This document shows, piece by piece, positions 1-5,016 of a stretch of 7,835 nt of DNA; within the stretch, counting starts at the first letter, position 1, and every line of letters starts with the position of its first letter. Source of the stretch: Clostridiales bacterium (lineage in GTDB: Bacteria; Bacillota_A; Clostridia; Saccharofermentanales; Saccharofermentanaceae). The DNA lies in NCBI GenBank assembly GCA_017649745.1, contig JAGCGE010000043.1, positions 1-7,835 of the forward strand, written 5' to 3'. The notes under the pieces are model-generated. The model was not told the origin of the DNA. It was given only the letters and a program-made list of their open reading frames with translations, and made no database searches. Both the position numbers and the translations under genes were made by a program.

Positions 1-474
1 AACTGTCTCATCAAGTGTTTTTCCGGACAATTTGGAAAGATCGAAAAAGTCATCTGACAATGTCTTCAGATAATCATTTTTCTCTTTAACGATACGAAGA
101 TATTCAAGGCATTTAGGATCATCGATCTTACCTGTCTTTTCGATCAATTGAAGATAGCCGAGAGATGCTGTAAGAGGTGTCCTGAAATCATGTGAGATAC
201 CGGATACGAGATAGTTCATCTTATCCCTGTCTCTTATGAGTTCAGCATAGATCTTCTTTTGCTTATTGTCATCTTCATTAAGTGCATCTGCAAGACCAAG
301 AACATCCTTATCAAAAGTGATCACTTTAAACATCTCATGAGAGTCTTCGATATTCCTCTCTCTTATCTTTTTCGAAAAGATATTTATCTGCTTTTTAAGA
401 GTAAAAACCTTAATAAGGAGAACGATAATGCACAAAAAAAGAGAGCATAAAATTACGATCCATTTCCAATCCAT
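1..474 (-). CDS. Sensor histidine kinase, C-terminal part cut by window edge
   Basis: Membrane histidine kinase that should autophosphorylate and pass phosphate to the response regulator of the same module. The first 158 residues are visible. One hydrophobic helix lies at about residues 5-24, with almost nothing before it. A short cytoplasmic linker (about 27-85) follows, then a HisKA dimerisation/phosphoacceptor helix with the H-box S-H-D-F-R-T-P-L at 94-101 (His95 is the phosphosite). The ATP-binding domain lies beyond base 1. The ATG at 474 is chosen because AAGGGGGAG sits 6 bases upstream. The gene starts 18 bases after the permease stop, so it is the last visible gene of the ATPase-permease-kinase operon. 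There is no room for an extracellular sensor domain, so stimulus detection probably relies on the membrane helix or on the neighbouring transporter (inference from Bce-type modules). Kinase identity is very secure; the ligand is unknown. Confidence 0.95.
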   Translation of the reverse strand, partial: MDWKWIVILCSLFLCIIVLLIKVFTLKKQINIFSKKIRERNIEDSHEMFKVITFDKDVLGLADALNEDDNKQKKIYAELIRDRDKMNYLVSGISHDFRTPLTASLGYLQLIEKTGKIDDPKCLEYLRIVKEKNDYLKTLSDDFFDLSKLSGKTLDETV

Positions 475-492
475 TTTATGCTCCCCCTTCTC

Positions 493-1239
493 TTATTTAA
501 ATTTCTTTCTTTTATATGAGAAGTATACCAAAACGAAAACGATTGTGCATTCGATAAACAAGCTCGCAACTGTCATGATGATGAACTTACTGCTGTCACA
601 TCTGTTGATCAGTCCTACTCCCTGATCCGTAACACTTAAGATCGTACCGTATCCTTCCTGAACGAACTTAGAATCAGGTAATTCCTGCTGGATGATGAGC
701 ATTGGAACCATATCGAGTATACCGAATCTGATATATGAGATAAGTGATCCAAACACAAGATTTTTCATGAGCATCGCATAGAGTATCGTGCTGAATACTG
801 CATGCATAATGATAACAAACAAGAGCACAAACACTACCGGTACGTTCTTCGTAACACCTGCACCGTTTTTAAGATAAGAGAACAGGAAGAAACCGGCAAG
901 CGGAACAAAACCCGAAAGTGTCGCGAGAAGACCTACGGAACAGAATTTCGACATGATGATCTTAAAAGGCGAATATCCTGTCATCACATCATAAAGTGCC
1001 ATCCTGTTATTATATGATGTACCGATGTAGACACCGACCATCGTGCAAGAGATCAGGATAGTTACCGCGAGGGCCGCCTGAGATGAAGTAAAAAGTGAAG
1101 CATCAAGTGTTGCCTTGCTATAGTTCTTGGTCGCAATTGGCAGTATGCATGTTGAACCTACCGTCAGCACTACTATAAGAAGAGCATAAAGACCAGAATG
1201 TCTGAGTCTGTAAAAATCCGCTCTGATCAGATTAAGCAT
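493..1239 (-). CDS. ABC-2 type permease subunit (BcrB/LanE-like)
   Basis: Integral membrane subunit expected to pair with the ATPase encoded just upstream. It has 248 residues with about six hydrophobic segments, near 17-36, 52-74, 98-122, 133-155, 160-184 and 217-242, ending in a basic tail (KRKKFK). The stretch N-N-R-M-A-L-Y-D-V-M-T-G-Y-S at about 77-90, between helices 2 and 3, matches the conserved cytoplasmic 'tGxSR' coupling region of ABC-2 permeases. Length and topology fit the small permeases of bacitracin/lantibiotic self-protection exporters. The ATG at 1239 is preferred over an in-frame GTG at 1248, because AGGTGG is 5 bases before the ATG and the GTG lies inside that site. Start and the ATPase stop overlap by 8 bases (ATGCTTAA), implying translational coupling. 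Only one permease gene is present, so a homodimer is likely. Substrate is inferred, not seen. Confidence 0.9.
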   Translation of the reverse strand: MLNLIRADFYRLRHSGLYALLIVVLTVGSTCILPIATKNYSKATLDASLFTSSQAALAVTILISCTMVGVYIGTSYNNRMALYDVMTGYSPFKIIMSKFCSVGLLATLSGFVPLAGFFLFSYLKNGAGVTKNVPVVFVLLFVIIMHAVFSTILYAMLMKNLVFGSLISYIRFGILDMVPMLIIQQELPDSKFVQEGYGTILSVTDQGVGLINRCDSSKFIIMTVASLFIECTIVFVLVYFSYKRKKFK

Positions 1240-2143
1240 GATTACCACCTACCTTTGACAGATAATACTCTTCGAGGTTAGCACCCTCGCAGATGAATTT
1301 AAGGATCGTGAGATCCGCGTTGGTTATCGTTTTCGAGATCTTTGAAAGATCATCGAACTTCTCGAAAACATGTATCTCTTCTCCATGGAAGACTTTATAA
1401 TTCTTGATACCGAGCTGCTGCTCCAAAACCGTAGCAGTCCTGTTAACATCATCAGTCTTTACTGTAAGATGATTCTCACACTTGATAGCAAGTTCTTCTG
1501 CTGAAATATGCTCGACAAGACAGCCTCTGTTGATGATCGCGTAATCGGTACAAAGTTCCGAGAGTTCAGAAAGAAGATGACTCGAGATAAGTATCGTTAC
1601 ATTTCTCTCATTGGAAAGTCTGGAGAGCATCTTTCTTACGTCAACCATTCCTTCAGGATCAAGTCCGTTGACAGGTTCATCAAGTACAAGGATATCCGGT
1701 TCTGAAAGAAGTGACATCGCGATACCGAGTCTCTGTCTCATGCCGAGGGAGAACTTCTTTGTCTTCTTGCTTCCTACATCAGAAAGTCCGACAAAATCCA
1801 AGAGCTCGTCTATCCTCTCTTTACGTGAGATGCCCTTCAGACATCTTATATATTCCATATTCTGCTGTGCAGTCATATTGATATCGAGCATCGGATTCTC
1901 GATCATGAAGCTCAGACGTCCTAAGCTGTTATTAATTCCCTTATTTCCGAAATATGTGATCTTACCTGATGATATCGATGTAAGACCTGCCATCATCTTC
2001 ATTATAGTAGTCTTGCCTGCACCGTTAGGACCAATAAGTCCGCAGATGCTTCCCTGCTCGATCTCGACAGAAAAATTATCGACAACCGTGGCTTTACCGT
2101 ATTTCTTGGTAATGTTGTCGAGTTTGATTATCGTGTTACCCAT
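1232..2143 (-). CDS. ABC transporter ATPase, BcrA/lantibiotic-export type
   Basis: Cytoplasmic ATPase (303 residues) that powers the permease encoded next. Walker A G-P-N-G-A-G-K-T-T is at 38-46, the signature F-S-L-G-M-R-Q-R at 131-138, Walker B I-L-V-L-D-E-P at 151-157 followed by a D-loop N-G-L-D-P, and the switch His in I-S-S-H-L-L. At the Q-loop position the sequence reads F-M-I-E-N-P (79-84), with Glu82 where most ABC ATPases have Gln. This 'E-loop' is typical of BcrA and LanF-type peptide antibiotic exporters. The C-terminal 80 or so residues form the usual extra domain of this group. The ATG at 2143 fits an AAGGAG 8 bases upstream; a GTG at 2152 overlaps that site and is rejected. A promoter and a repeat operator lie directly upstream, so the gene heads its own transcription unit. 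Family is secure; the substrate is inferred. Confidence 0.95.
   Translation of the reverse strand: MGNTIIKLDNITKKYGKATVVDNFSVEIEQGSICGLIGPNGAGKTTIMKMMAGLTSISSGKITYFGNKGINNSLGRLSFMIENPMLDINMTAQQNMEYIRCLKGISRKERIDELLDFVGLSDVGSKKTKKFSLGMRQRLGIAMSLLSEPDILVLDEPVNGLDPEGMVDVRKMLSRLSNERNVTILISSHLLSELSELCTDYAIINRGCLVEHISAEELAIKCENHLTVKTDDVNRTATVLEQQLGIKNYKVFHGEEIHVFEKFDDLSKISKTITNADLTILKFICEGANLEEYYLSKVGGNHA
1245..1250 (-). promoter_or_regulatory. Ribosome binding site of the permease gene
   Basis: AGGTGG on the minus strand ends 5 bases before the ATG at 1239. It contains the alternative GTG codon at 1248, so it excludes that codon as the start. It lies within the 3' end of the ATPase gene. Confidence 0.7.
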
Positions 2144-2151
2144 AAAGGTCA

Positions 2152-2157
2152 CTCCTT
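2152..2157 (-). promoter_or_regulatory. Ribosome binding site of the ABC ATPase gene
   Basis: AAGGAG on the minus strand, 8 bases before the ATG at 2143. It fixes that start, because the upstream in-frame GTG at 2152 overlaps the site itself. Confidence 0.8.
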
Positions 2158-2173
2158 TCTCTTTTCAATAAAG

Positions 2174-2179
2174 AGTATA
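2174..2179 (-). promoter_or_regulatory. -10 element of the ABC transporter/kinase operon
   Basis: The minus strand reads TATACT (five of six consensus bases). Position +1 would be near 2167, giving a 24-base leader that contains the AAGGAG site. Seventeen bases upstream, where a -35 should be, the sequence is ACCTGG, with no useful match to TTGACA. A good -10 without a -35 suggests an activator-dependent promoter, and the four repeats at 2189-2228 occupy the right place for that activator. Elements are seen; promoter activity is inferred. Confidence 0.6.
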
Positions 2180-2188
2180 GGAGTTCAT

Positions 2189-2228
2189 GGTTAACACCAG
2201 GTAAACAAAAAGGTTAAATAAAGGTTAA
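2189..2228 (-). promoter_or_regulatory. Probable response-regulator operator: four phased TTAACC repeats
   Basis: Four six-base direct repeats on the minus strand: TTAACC at 2228-2223, TTAACC at 2217-2212, TTTACC at 2205-2200 and TTAACC at 2194-2189. Start-to-start spacing is 11, 12 and 11 bases, so all face the same side of the helix. Relative to the predicted +1 at about 2167 they cover roughly -61 to -22. OmpR/PhoB-family regulators bind such tandem repeats as head-to-tail dimers; Bacillus PhoP boxes have similar sequence (TTAACA-like), spacing and position. The natural candidate binder is the regulator encoded immediately upstream, whose stop codon ends 2 bases before the first box. The repeats are seen; the binder is inferred. 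Confidence 0.7.
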
Positions 2229-2230
2229 AT
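2209..2230 (-). repeat. Perfect 11-base tandem duplication
   Basis: ATTTAACCTTT occurs twice back to back (minus strand, 2230-2220 and 2219-2209). It forms the two distal boxes of the operator and touches the last base of the regulator stop codon. Confidence 0.85.
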
Positions 2231-2913
2231 CATTTCTTGAGTCTGTAGCCCATTCCCCAAACAGTCTCAATATAATCTGTATCAGGATCGGCTTCCTTAA
2301 GCTTCGTCCTTATATTACTCAGATGCACCTTGATGATATTGTCATCATCCAGATATTTCTCATTCCATACGCTCTCATAGAGATTGGACTTCGAAAAAAG
2401 CTTATCCGGATTATTGAGAAGAAGTTCAAGGATAGAATATTCTTTTGCAGATAAGACGATATCCTTACCATTAACATTGATCGCCTTTCTTAAGTTATCC
2501 ATAACAATATTCTTATATGTGGTCTTATCTTCTTTGGTAACTGAGCTCTTTCCACTCCTTCGAAGAACAGCTTCGATCCTTACAGTAAGTTCATCAAGAT
2601 CGAATGGTTTTGTGACATAATCATCCGCACCAAGTCTCATCAACTCGACCTTATTTTGAACGAGTCCTTTGGCTGACAATACGATAACAGGCACGTCAGA
2701 AAAGCTCCTCAACTCAGCCAAAACCTGATCACCACTCTTATATGGAAGCATGAGATCAAGGATAATAAGATCAGGACACTTTTTCTTCACAATTGGGATG
2801 ACCTCTAATCCGTTCGCACACGAAACACACGAATATCCGATTTCGCCTAGATATTCGCACAATAGACGGTTTATCTCCTTGTCATCTTCTACCACTAAAA
2901 TTAACATATTCAT
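2230..2913 (-). CDS. OmpR/PhoB-family response regulator
   Basis: DNA-binding response regulator of 227 residues, the normal length for the family. The receiver domain (about 3-118) has acidic residues E9-D10-D11, phosphoacceptor D53 in I-L-D-L-M-L-P, S80 in V-L-S-A-K and K102 in T-K-P-F. The C-terminal winged-helix domain (about 130-227) has its recognition helix near 190-206 and ends in W-G-M-G-Y-R-L-K-K. It should be phosphorylated by the kinase of this module and act on the operator just behind its own stop codon. The start is ATG at 2913 or ATG at 2907 (M3, giving the more family-like M-L-I-L-V-V-E-D-D). Neither has a Shine-Dalgarno site. The promoter places +1 on the A of the first ATG, so the mRNA may be leaderless. 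All catalytic residues are present. Confidence 0.96.
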   Translation of the reverse strand: MNMLILVVEDDKEINRLLCEYLGEIGYSCVSCANGLEVIPIVKKKCPDLIILDLMLPYKSGDQVLAELRSFSDVPVIVLSAKGLVQNKVELMRLGADDYVTKPFDLDELTVRIEAVLRRSGKSSVTKEDKTTYKNIVMDNLRKAINVNGKDIVLSAKEYSILELLLNNPDKLFSKSNLYESVWNEKYLDDDNIIKVHLSNIRTKLKEADPDTDYIETVWGMGYRLKK

Positions 2914-2919
2914 AAAATT

Positions 2920-2947
2920 ATTATATAAAAATTCACATTTTTGACAA
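2920..2947 (-). promoter_or_regulatory. Promoter of the response regulator gene
   Basis: On the minus strand, TTGTCA (2947-2942) and TATAAT (2925-2920) are separated by 16 bases: a near-consensus housekeeping promoter. The predicted +1 is 2913, exactly the A of the regulator ATG. The 27 bases before that ATG contain no purine-rich ribosome site. No TTAACC-type box is seen here, so the regulator gene appears not to be under the same control as the transporter operon. Confidence 0.65.
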
Positions 2948-2984
2948 GATTGTTTCTTTTTTTCGTGCTACCTAAATGTTAAAA

Positions 2985-2990
2985 TATATT
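2985..2990 (+). promoter_or_regulatory. Weak candidate -10 for the pilin-like gene
   Basis: TATATT matches five of six -10 consensus bases and would give a leader of about 70 bases before the ATG at 3067. No convincing -35 lies 16-18 bases upstream. A TTGACA at 2941-2946 is too far away and is the complement of the -35 used on the other strand. This is the best candidate in the divergent 153-base gap, but it is weak. Confidence 0.3.
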
Positions 2991-3056
2991 TGAATTAAAG
3001 GTTTGATATGAACTGATGGAAACTGGAAATTGATGTGTATCGTTTTTGTTTGTTTT

Positions 3057-3061
3057 GGAGG
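3057..3061 (+). promoter_or_regulatory. Ribosome binding site of the pilin-like gene
   Basis: GGAGG ends 5 bases before the ATG at 3067. It selects that ATG over an in-frame TTG at 3046 and supports expression of this very short gene. Confidence 0.85.
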
Positions 3062-3066
3062 TTCTT

Positions 3067-3273
3067 ATGAAACAGATTCAAAAGACTAAACGTGGATTCA
3101 CTCTCGTCGAGATGGTTCTGGTCATCGCGATCATCGTGATTCTTGCAACAGTCATGTTAGCTGGTGTTGCTAAATACCTTAAATATGCTAAGACTGCAGC
3201 AGAAGATCTTGATGATCACATTCAGAGCACAAACTCGATCTCAGCAGAGATTGAACACCAAGTAGTTGGCTGA
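3067..3273 (+). CDS. Minimal type IV pilin-like protein (prepilin N-terminus)
   Basis: Small pilin-like protein of 68 residues. The N-terminus is basic (K2, K6, K8, R9) and ends in the prepilin peptidase site K-R-G|F-T-L-V-E, with cleavage after G10 and Glu at +5 (E15). A hydrophobic helix runs to about residue 32, then an amphipathic A-K-Y-L-K-Y-A-K-T stretch and a polar tail ending Q-V-V-G. The mature protein would be about 58 residues: the conserved helix with almost no globular domain, whereas usual (pseudo)pilins are roughly 100-170. It is unlikely to be a broken gene, since it has a strong ribosome site and is followed at once by a hairpin and a terminator, with no pilin-like continuation in other frames. 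No prepilin peptidase, assembly ATPase or other pilin is in the window, so assembly must use genes elsewhere. Role (pilus, DNA uptake or secretion) cannot be told. Confidence 0.88.
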   Translation: MKQIQKTKRGFTLVEMVLVIAIIVILATVMLAGVAKYLKYAKTAAEDLDDHIQSTNSISAEIEHQVVG

Positions 3274-3276
3274 TCC

Positions 3277-3304
3277 CCAACGAGTTGACCCCACAACTTG
3301 TTGG
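3277..3304 (+). other. Symmetric hairpin just after the pilin-like gene
   Basis: An 11-pair stem (3277-3287 with 3294-3304, one G-U pair in RNA) closes a six-base loop ACCCCA. CCCC-rich bases flank both sides. It begins 3 bases after the stop codon. No T-run follows, so it is not itself a standard terminator. It could protect the 3' end of the transcript or bind a protein; no function is established. Confidence 0.6.
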
Positions 3305-3311
3305 CCCCATG

Positions 3312-3345
3312 AAGACCATCCCGAGGAGCGGATGGTCTTTTCTAT
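3312..3345 (+). terminator. Rho-independent terminator of the pilin-like gene
   Basis: A ten-pair stem AAGACCATCC (3312-3321) / GGATGGTCTT (3330-3339) with an 8-base loop, followed by a T-rich run (TTCTATT). It would end the pilin-like transcript 38 bases past its stop and insulate the next gene, which has its own promoter. Confidence 0.85.
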
Positions 3346-3356
3346 TGCGCAAAAAG

Positions 3357-3385
3357 TTGTTTTCGATAGGACGTATTATTATAAT
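3357..3385 (+). promoter_or_regulatory. Promoter of the DUF975-CmpB gene
   Basis: TTGTTT (3357-3362) and a perfect TATAAT (3380-3385) are 17 bases apart. The predicted +1 is near 3392, giving a 29-base leader with AAGGGG seven bases before the ATG at 3421. The -35 is only a partial match, but spacing and position are right. Confidence 0.6.
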
Positions 3386-3420
3386 CAATGAAGTAATAGA
3401 AAAATGTAAGGGGTTATATC

Positions 3421-5016
3421 ATGCTTGATATAAAGAAATGTCTGAAGGGCGCATGGAAAAGTATGAAGAGCAGATACTTTGTAAATGTGCTGATCGTATT
3501 CCTCGCAGGCATCATAGTTGGTGGTTATTCACTTAATACTCATGTTGCAACAATCGGTAATTCCGAGTCACCGGATATCCTGGCTCAGAAAGAAGCTACT
3601 CAGATCCTCGATAGAATGACGGGTAAATCGAACTCTGATGTCATCAAGGATTTCGCTGAATCCCAGGAGATCATAAGAGTCACGACGGATAAAGATTCAG
3701 TAGCAAGGAAATATACCGAAGGCGTTATGTCGGTTCTCGTTAACTCGATATCGTCTTCAGGATCTTTCGGATTCGGTGTGCTTAACGGAATCAACACTCT
3801 TGTGTTTAAAGACAAGATCGCTTCTTCGATAGTCATCTTCGCATTCGCGATCATCCTCCTTCTGATGAACGTCTTTATAAAGAATGTCATGATGGTCGGT
3901 AAATGCAGGTATTTCCTGGAGCACAGACGATACAAGGACACGGGACCCGATAAGTTCCTGTTCGTATATAAATACGGCAAGACTCTAAACGTTGCCAAGG
4001 TAATGTTCATTAAATATGTATTCCAGTTTCTTTGGAATATCACGATCATCGGAGGTATCGTAAAGTCATACGAATATTCCATGATCCCATATGTTCTTGC
4101 CGAGAATCCTGACATTAAGTGGAAAGAAGCATTTAAGATCTCCAAGCAGATGACAAAGGGAGATAAGAAACGTCTCTTCGCGATCGATATCATCTATGGT
4201 ATTGGTTATTTGATCTCACCTTTCACCTTTAATCTTCTTGCAGTCTTCCTCCTGGATCCTTTGAAGGAGTGTGCTTATTCTGAGATCTATATGGATCTTC
4301 GCGACAAGAAGAGAGACATCATCGACTATAGAGAACTTCTTAACGATAATGCACTTGAAGAGAACAAGACCGTCTACGGTTCATATCCTGATTATGCTTA
4401 TCAGTTAAAACCGCTCGAGAAGCGTAAGTGGATCAAGATCGATTACGACAGAAAGTATTCATTCTGGACTATCGTATTATTCTTCTTTACGTTCTCACAC
4501 TGCGGATGGCTCTGGGAAGTATTCTACAGCCTCCTGAATAACGGTAGGCTCGTCAATCGAGGAACCATGTTCGGTCCTTGGCTTCCTATCTACGGATTCG
4601 GCGGACTTATCATAATCGTCTGCTTAAAGCCTCTCAGAAAACGTCCGTTCATAATGTTCATCGGAACATTTATCGCATGCGGAATACTCGAATATTTTGC
4701 AGCATGGATGCTCGAGACATTGTTCCACACGAAGTGGTGGGACTATACCGGATTCTTCCTTAACATTCACGGAAGAGTATGTCTCGAGGGCTTGTTCGTA
4801 TTCGGTCTTGCAGGAGTAGCGTTCACTTATGTCTTCGCTCCGCTTCTTGATAATCTTTACAGTTATATCAAGTTAAAGCCTAAGAAGATCGCCTGCGCTG
4901 TTCTTCTCGTATTGTTCCTAACTGATCTTGGTTACTCAGCATTTCATCCGAATTCAGGTGCCGGCATCACTTATGATGACGAGGAAAAGATCGAGGAAAC
5001 AGCGGTAACTCAATAA
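3421..5016 (+). CDS. DUF975 / CmpB-like fused membrane protein
   Basis: Polytopic membrane protein of 531 residues made of two family modules. The N-terminal DUF975 part (about 1-300) has a helix at 20-38, a roughly 95-residue presumably extracytoplasmic segment, further helices near 134-155, 200-214 and 255-280, and the hallmark S-Y-E-Y-S-M-I-P-Y-V-L-A-E-N-P at 216-230. A charged linker (about 292-345) leads to a CmpB-like domain ('putative ABC-transporter type IV'). It carries C-G-W-L-W-E (361-366), N-R-G-T-M-F-G-P-W-L-P-I-Y-G (379-392), W-W-D-Y (439-442) and N-I-H-G-R-V-C-L-E-G (448-457), then a last helix near 490-505. Despite the family name there is no ATP-binding motif, and biochemical function is unknown for both modules. 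It has its own promoter and no operon partner. The ATG at 3421 has AAGGGG upstream. Its 3' end overlaps the convergent oxidoreductase gene by 7 bases. Confidence 0.88.
   Translation: MLDIKKCLKGAWKSMKSRYFVNVLIVFLAGIIVGGYSLNTHVATIGNSESPDILAQKEATQILDRMTGKSNSDVIKDFAESQEIIRVTTDKDSVARKYTEGVMSVLVNSISSSGSFGFGVLNGINTLVFKDKIASSIVIFAFAIILLLMNVFIKNVMMVGKCRYFLEHRRYKDTGPDKFLFVYKYGKTLNVAKVMFIKYVFQFLWNITIIGGIVKSYEYSMIPYVLAENPDIKWKEAFKISKQMTKGDKKRLFAIDIIYGIGYLISPFTFNLLAVFLLDPLKECAYSEIYMDLRDKKRDIIDYRELLNDNALEENKTVYGSYPDYAYQLKPLEKRKWIKIDYDRKYSFWTIVLFFFTFSHCGWLWEVFYSLLNNGRLVNRGTMFGPWLPIYGFGGLIIIVCLKPLRKRPFIMFIGTFIACGILEYFAAWMLETLFHTKWWDYTGFFLNIHGRVCLEGLFVFGLAGVAFTYVFAPLLDNLYSYIKLKPKKIACAVLLVLFLTDLGYSAFHPNSGAGITYDDEEKIEETAVTQ
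5010..5016. other. Tail-to-tail overlap of two convergent genes
   Basis: The plus-strand gene ends with TAA at 5014-5016 and the minus-strand gene ends with TGA at 5012-5010, so the last 7 bases are shared. No terminator with a T-run is visible between or just beyond the two stops, so transcripts from both sides probably run into each other. Confidence 0.85.

Noticed and set aside
1240..1248. GTG at 1248 as permease start
   Set aside because: It sits inside the AGGTGG site that correctly serves the ATG at 1239.
2144..2152. GTG at 2152 as ATPase start
   Set aside because: It overlaps the AAGGAG site, leaving no spacing; the ATG at 2143 has 8 bases.
1611..2171. 186-codon open frame on the plus strand
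   Set aside because: It lies antisense within the ABC ATPase gene, shows no family motifs and has no ribosome site; the minus-strand frame carries all ATPase motifs.
2941..2946. TTGACA on the plus strand as -35 of the pilin-like gene
   Set aside because: No -10 lies 16-18 bases downstream; it is the complement of the TTGTCA used by the regulator promoter.
3046..3066. TTG at 3046 as pilin-like start
   Set aside because: It would add seven residues lacking a ribosome site, and the GGAGG lies downstream of it, right for the ATG at 3067.
3309..3428. 39-codon open frame starting at ATG 3309
   Set aside because: It runs through the terminator stem and the next promoter, and has no ribosome site.
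3600..4193. 197-codon open frame on the minus strand
   Set aside because: Antisense to the DUF975 domain; no motifs or ribosome site, so it is a by-product of codon use in the real gene.
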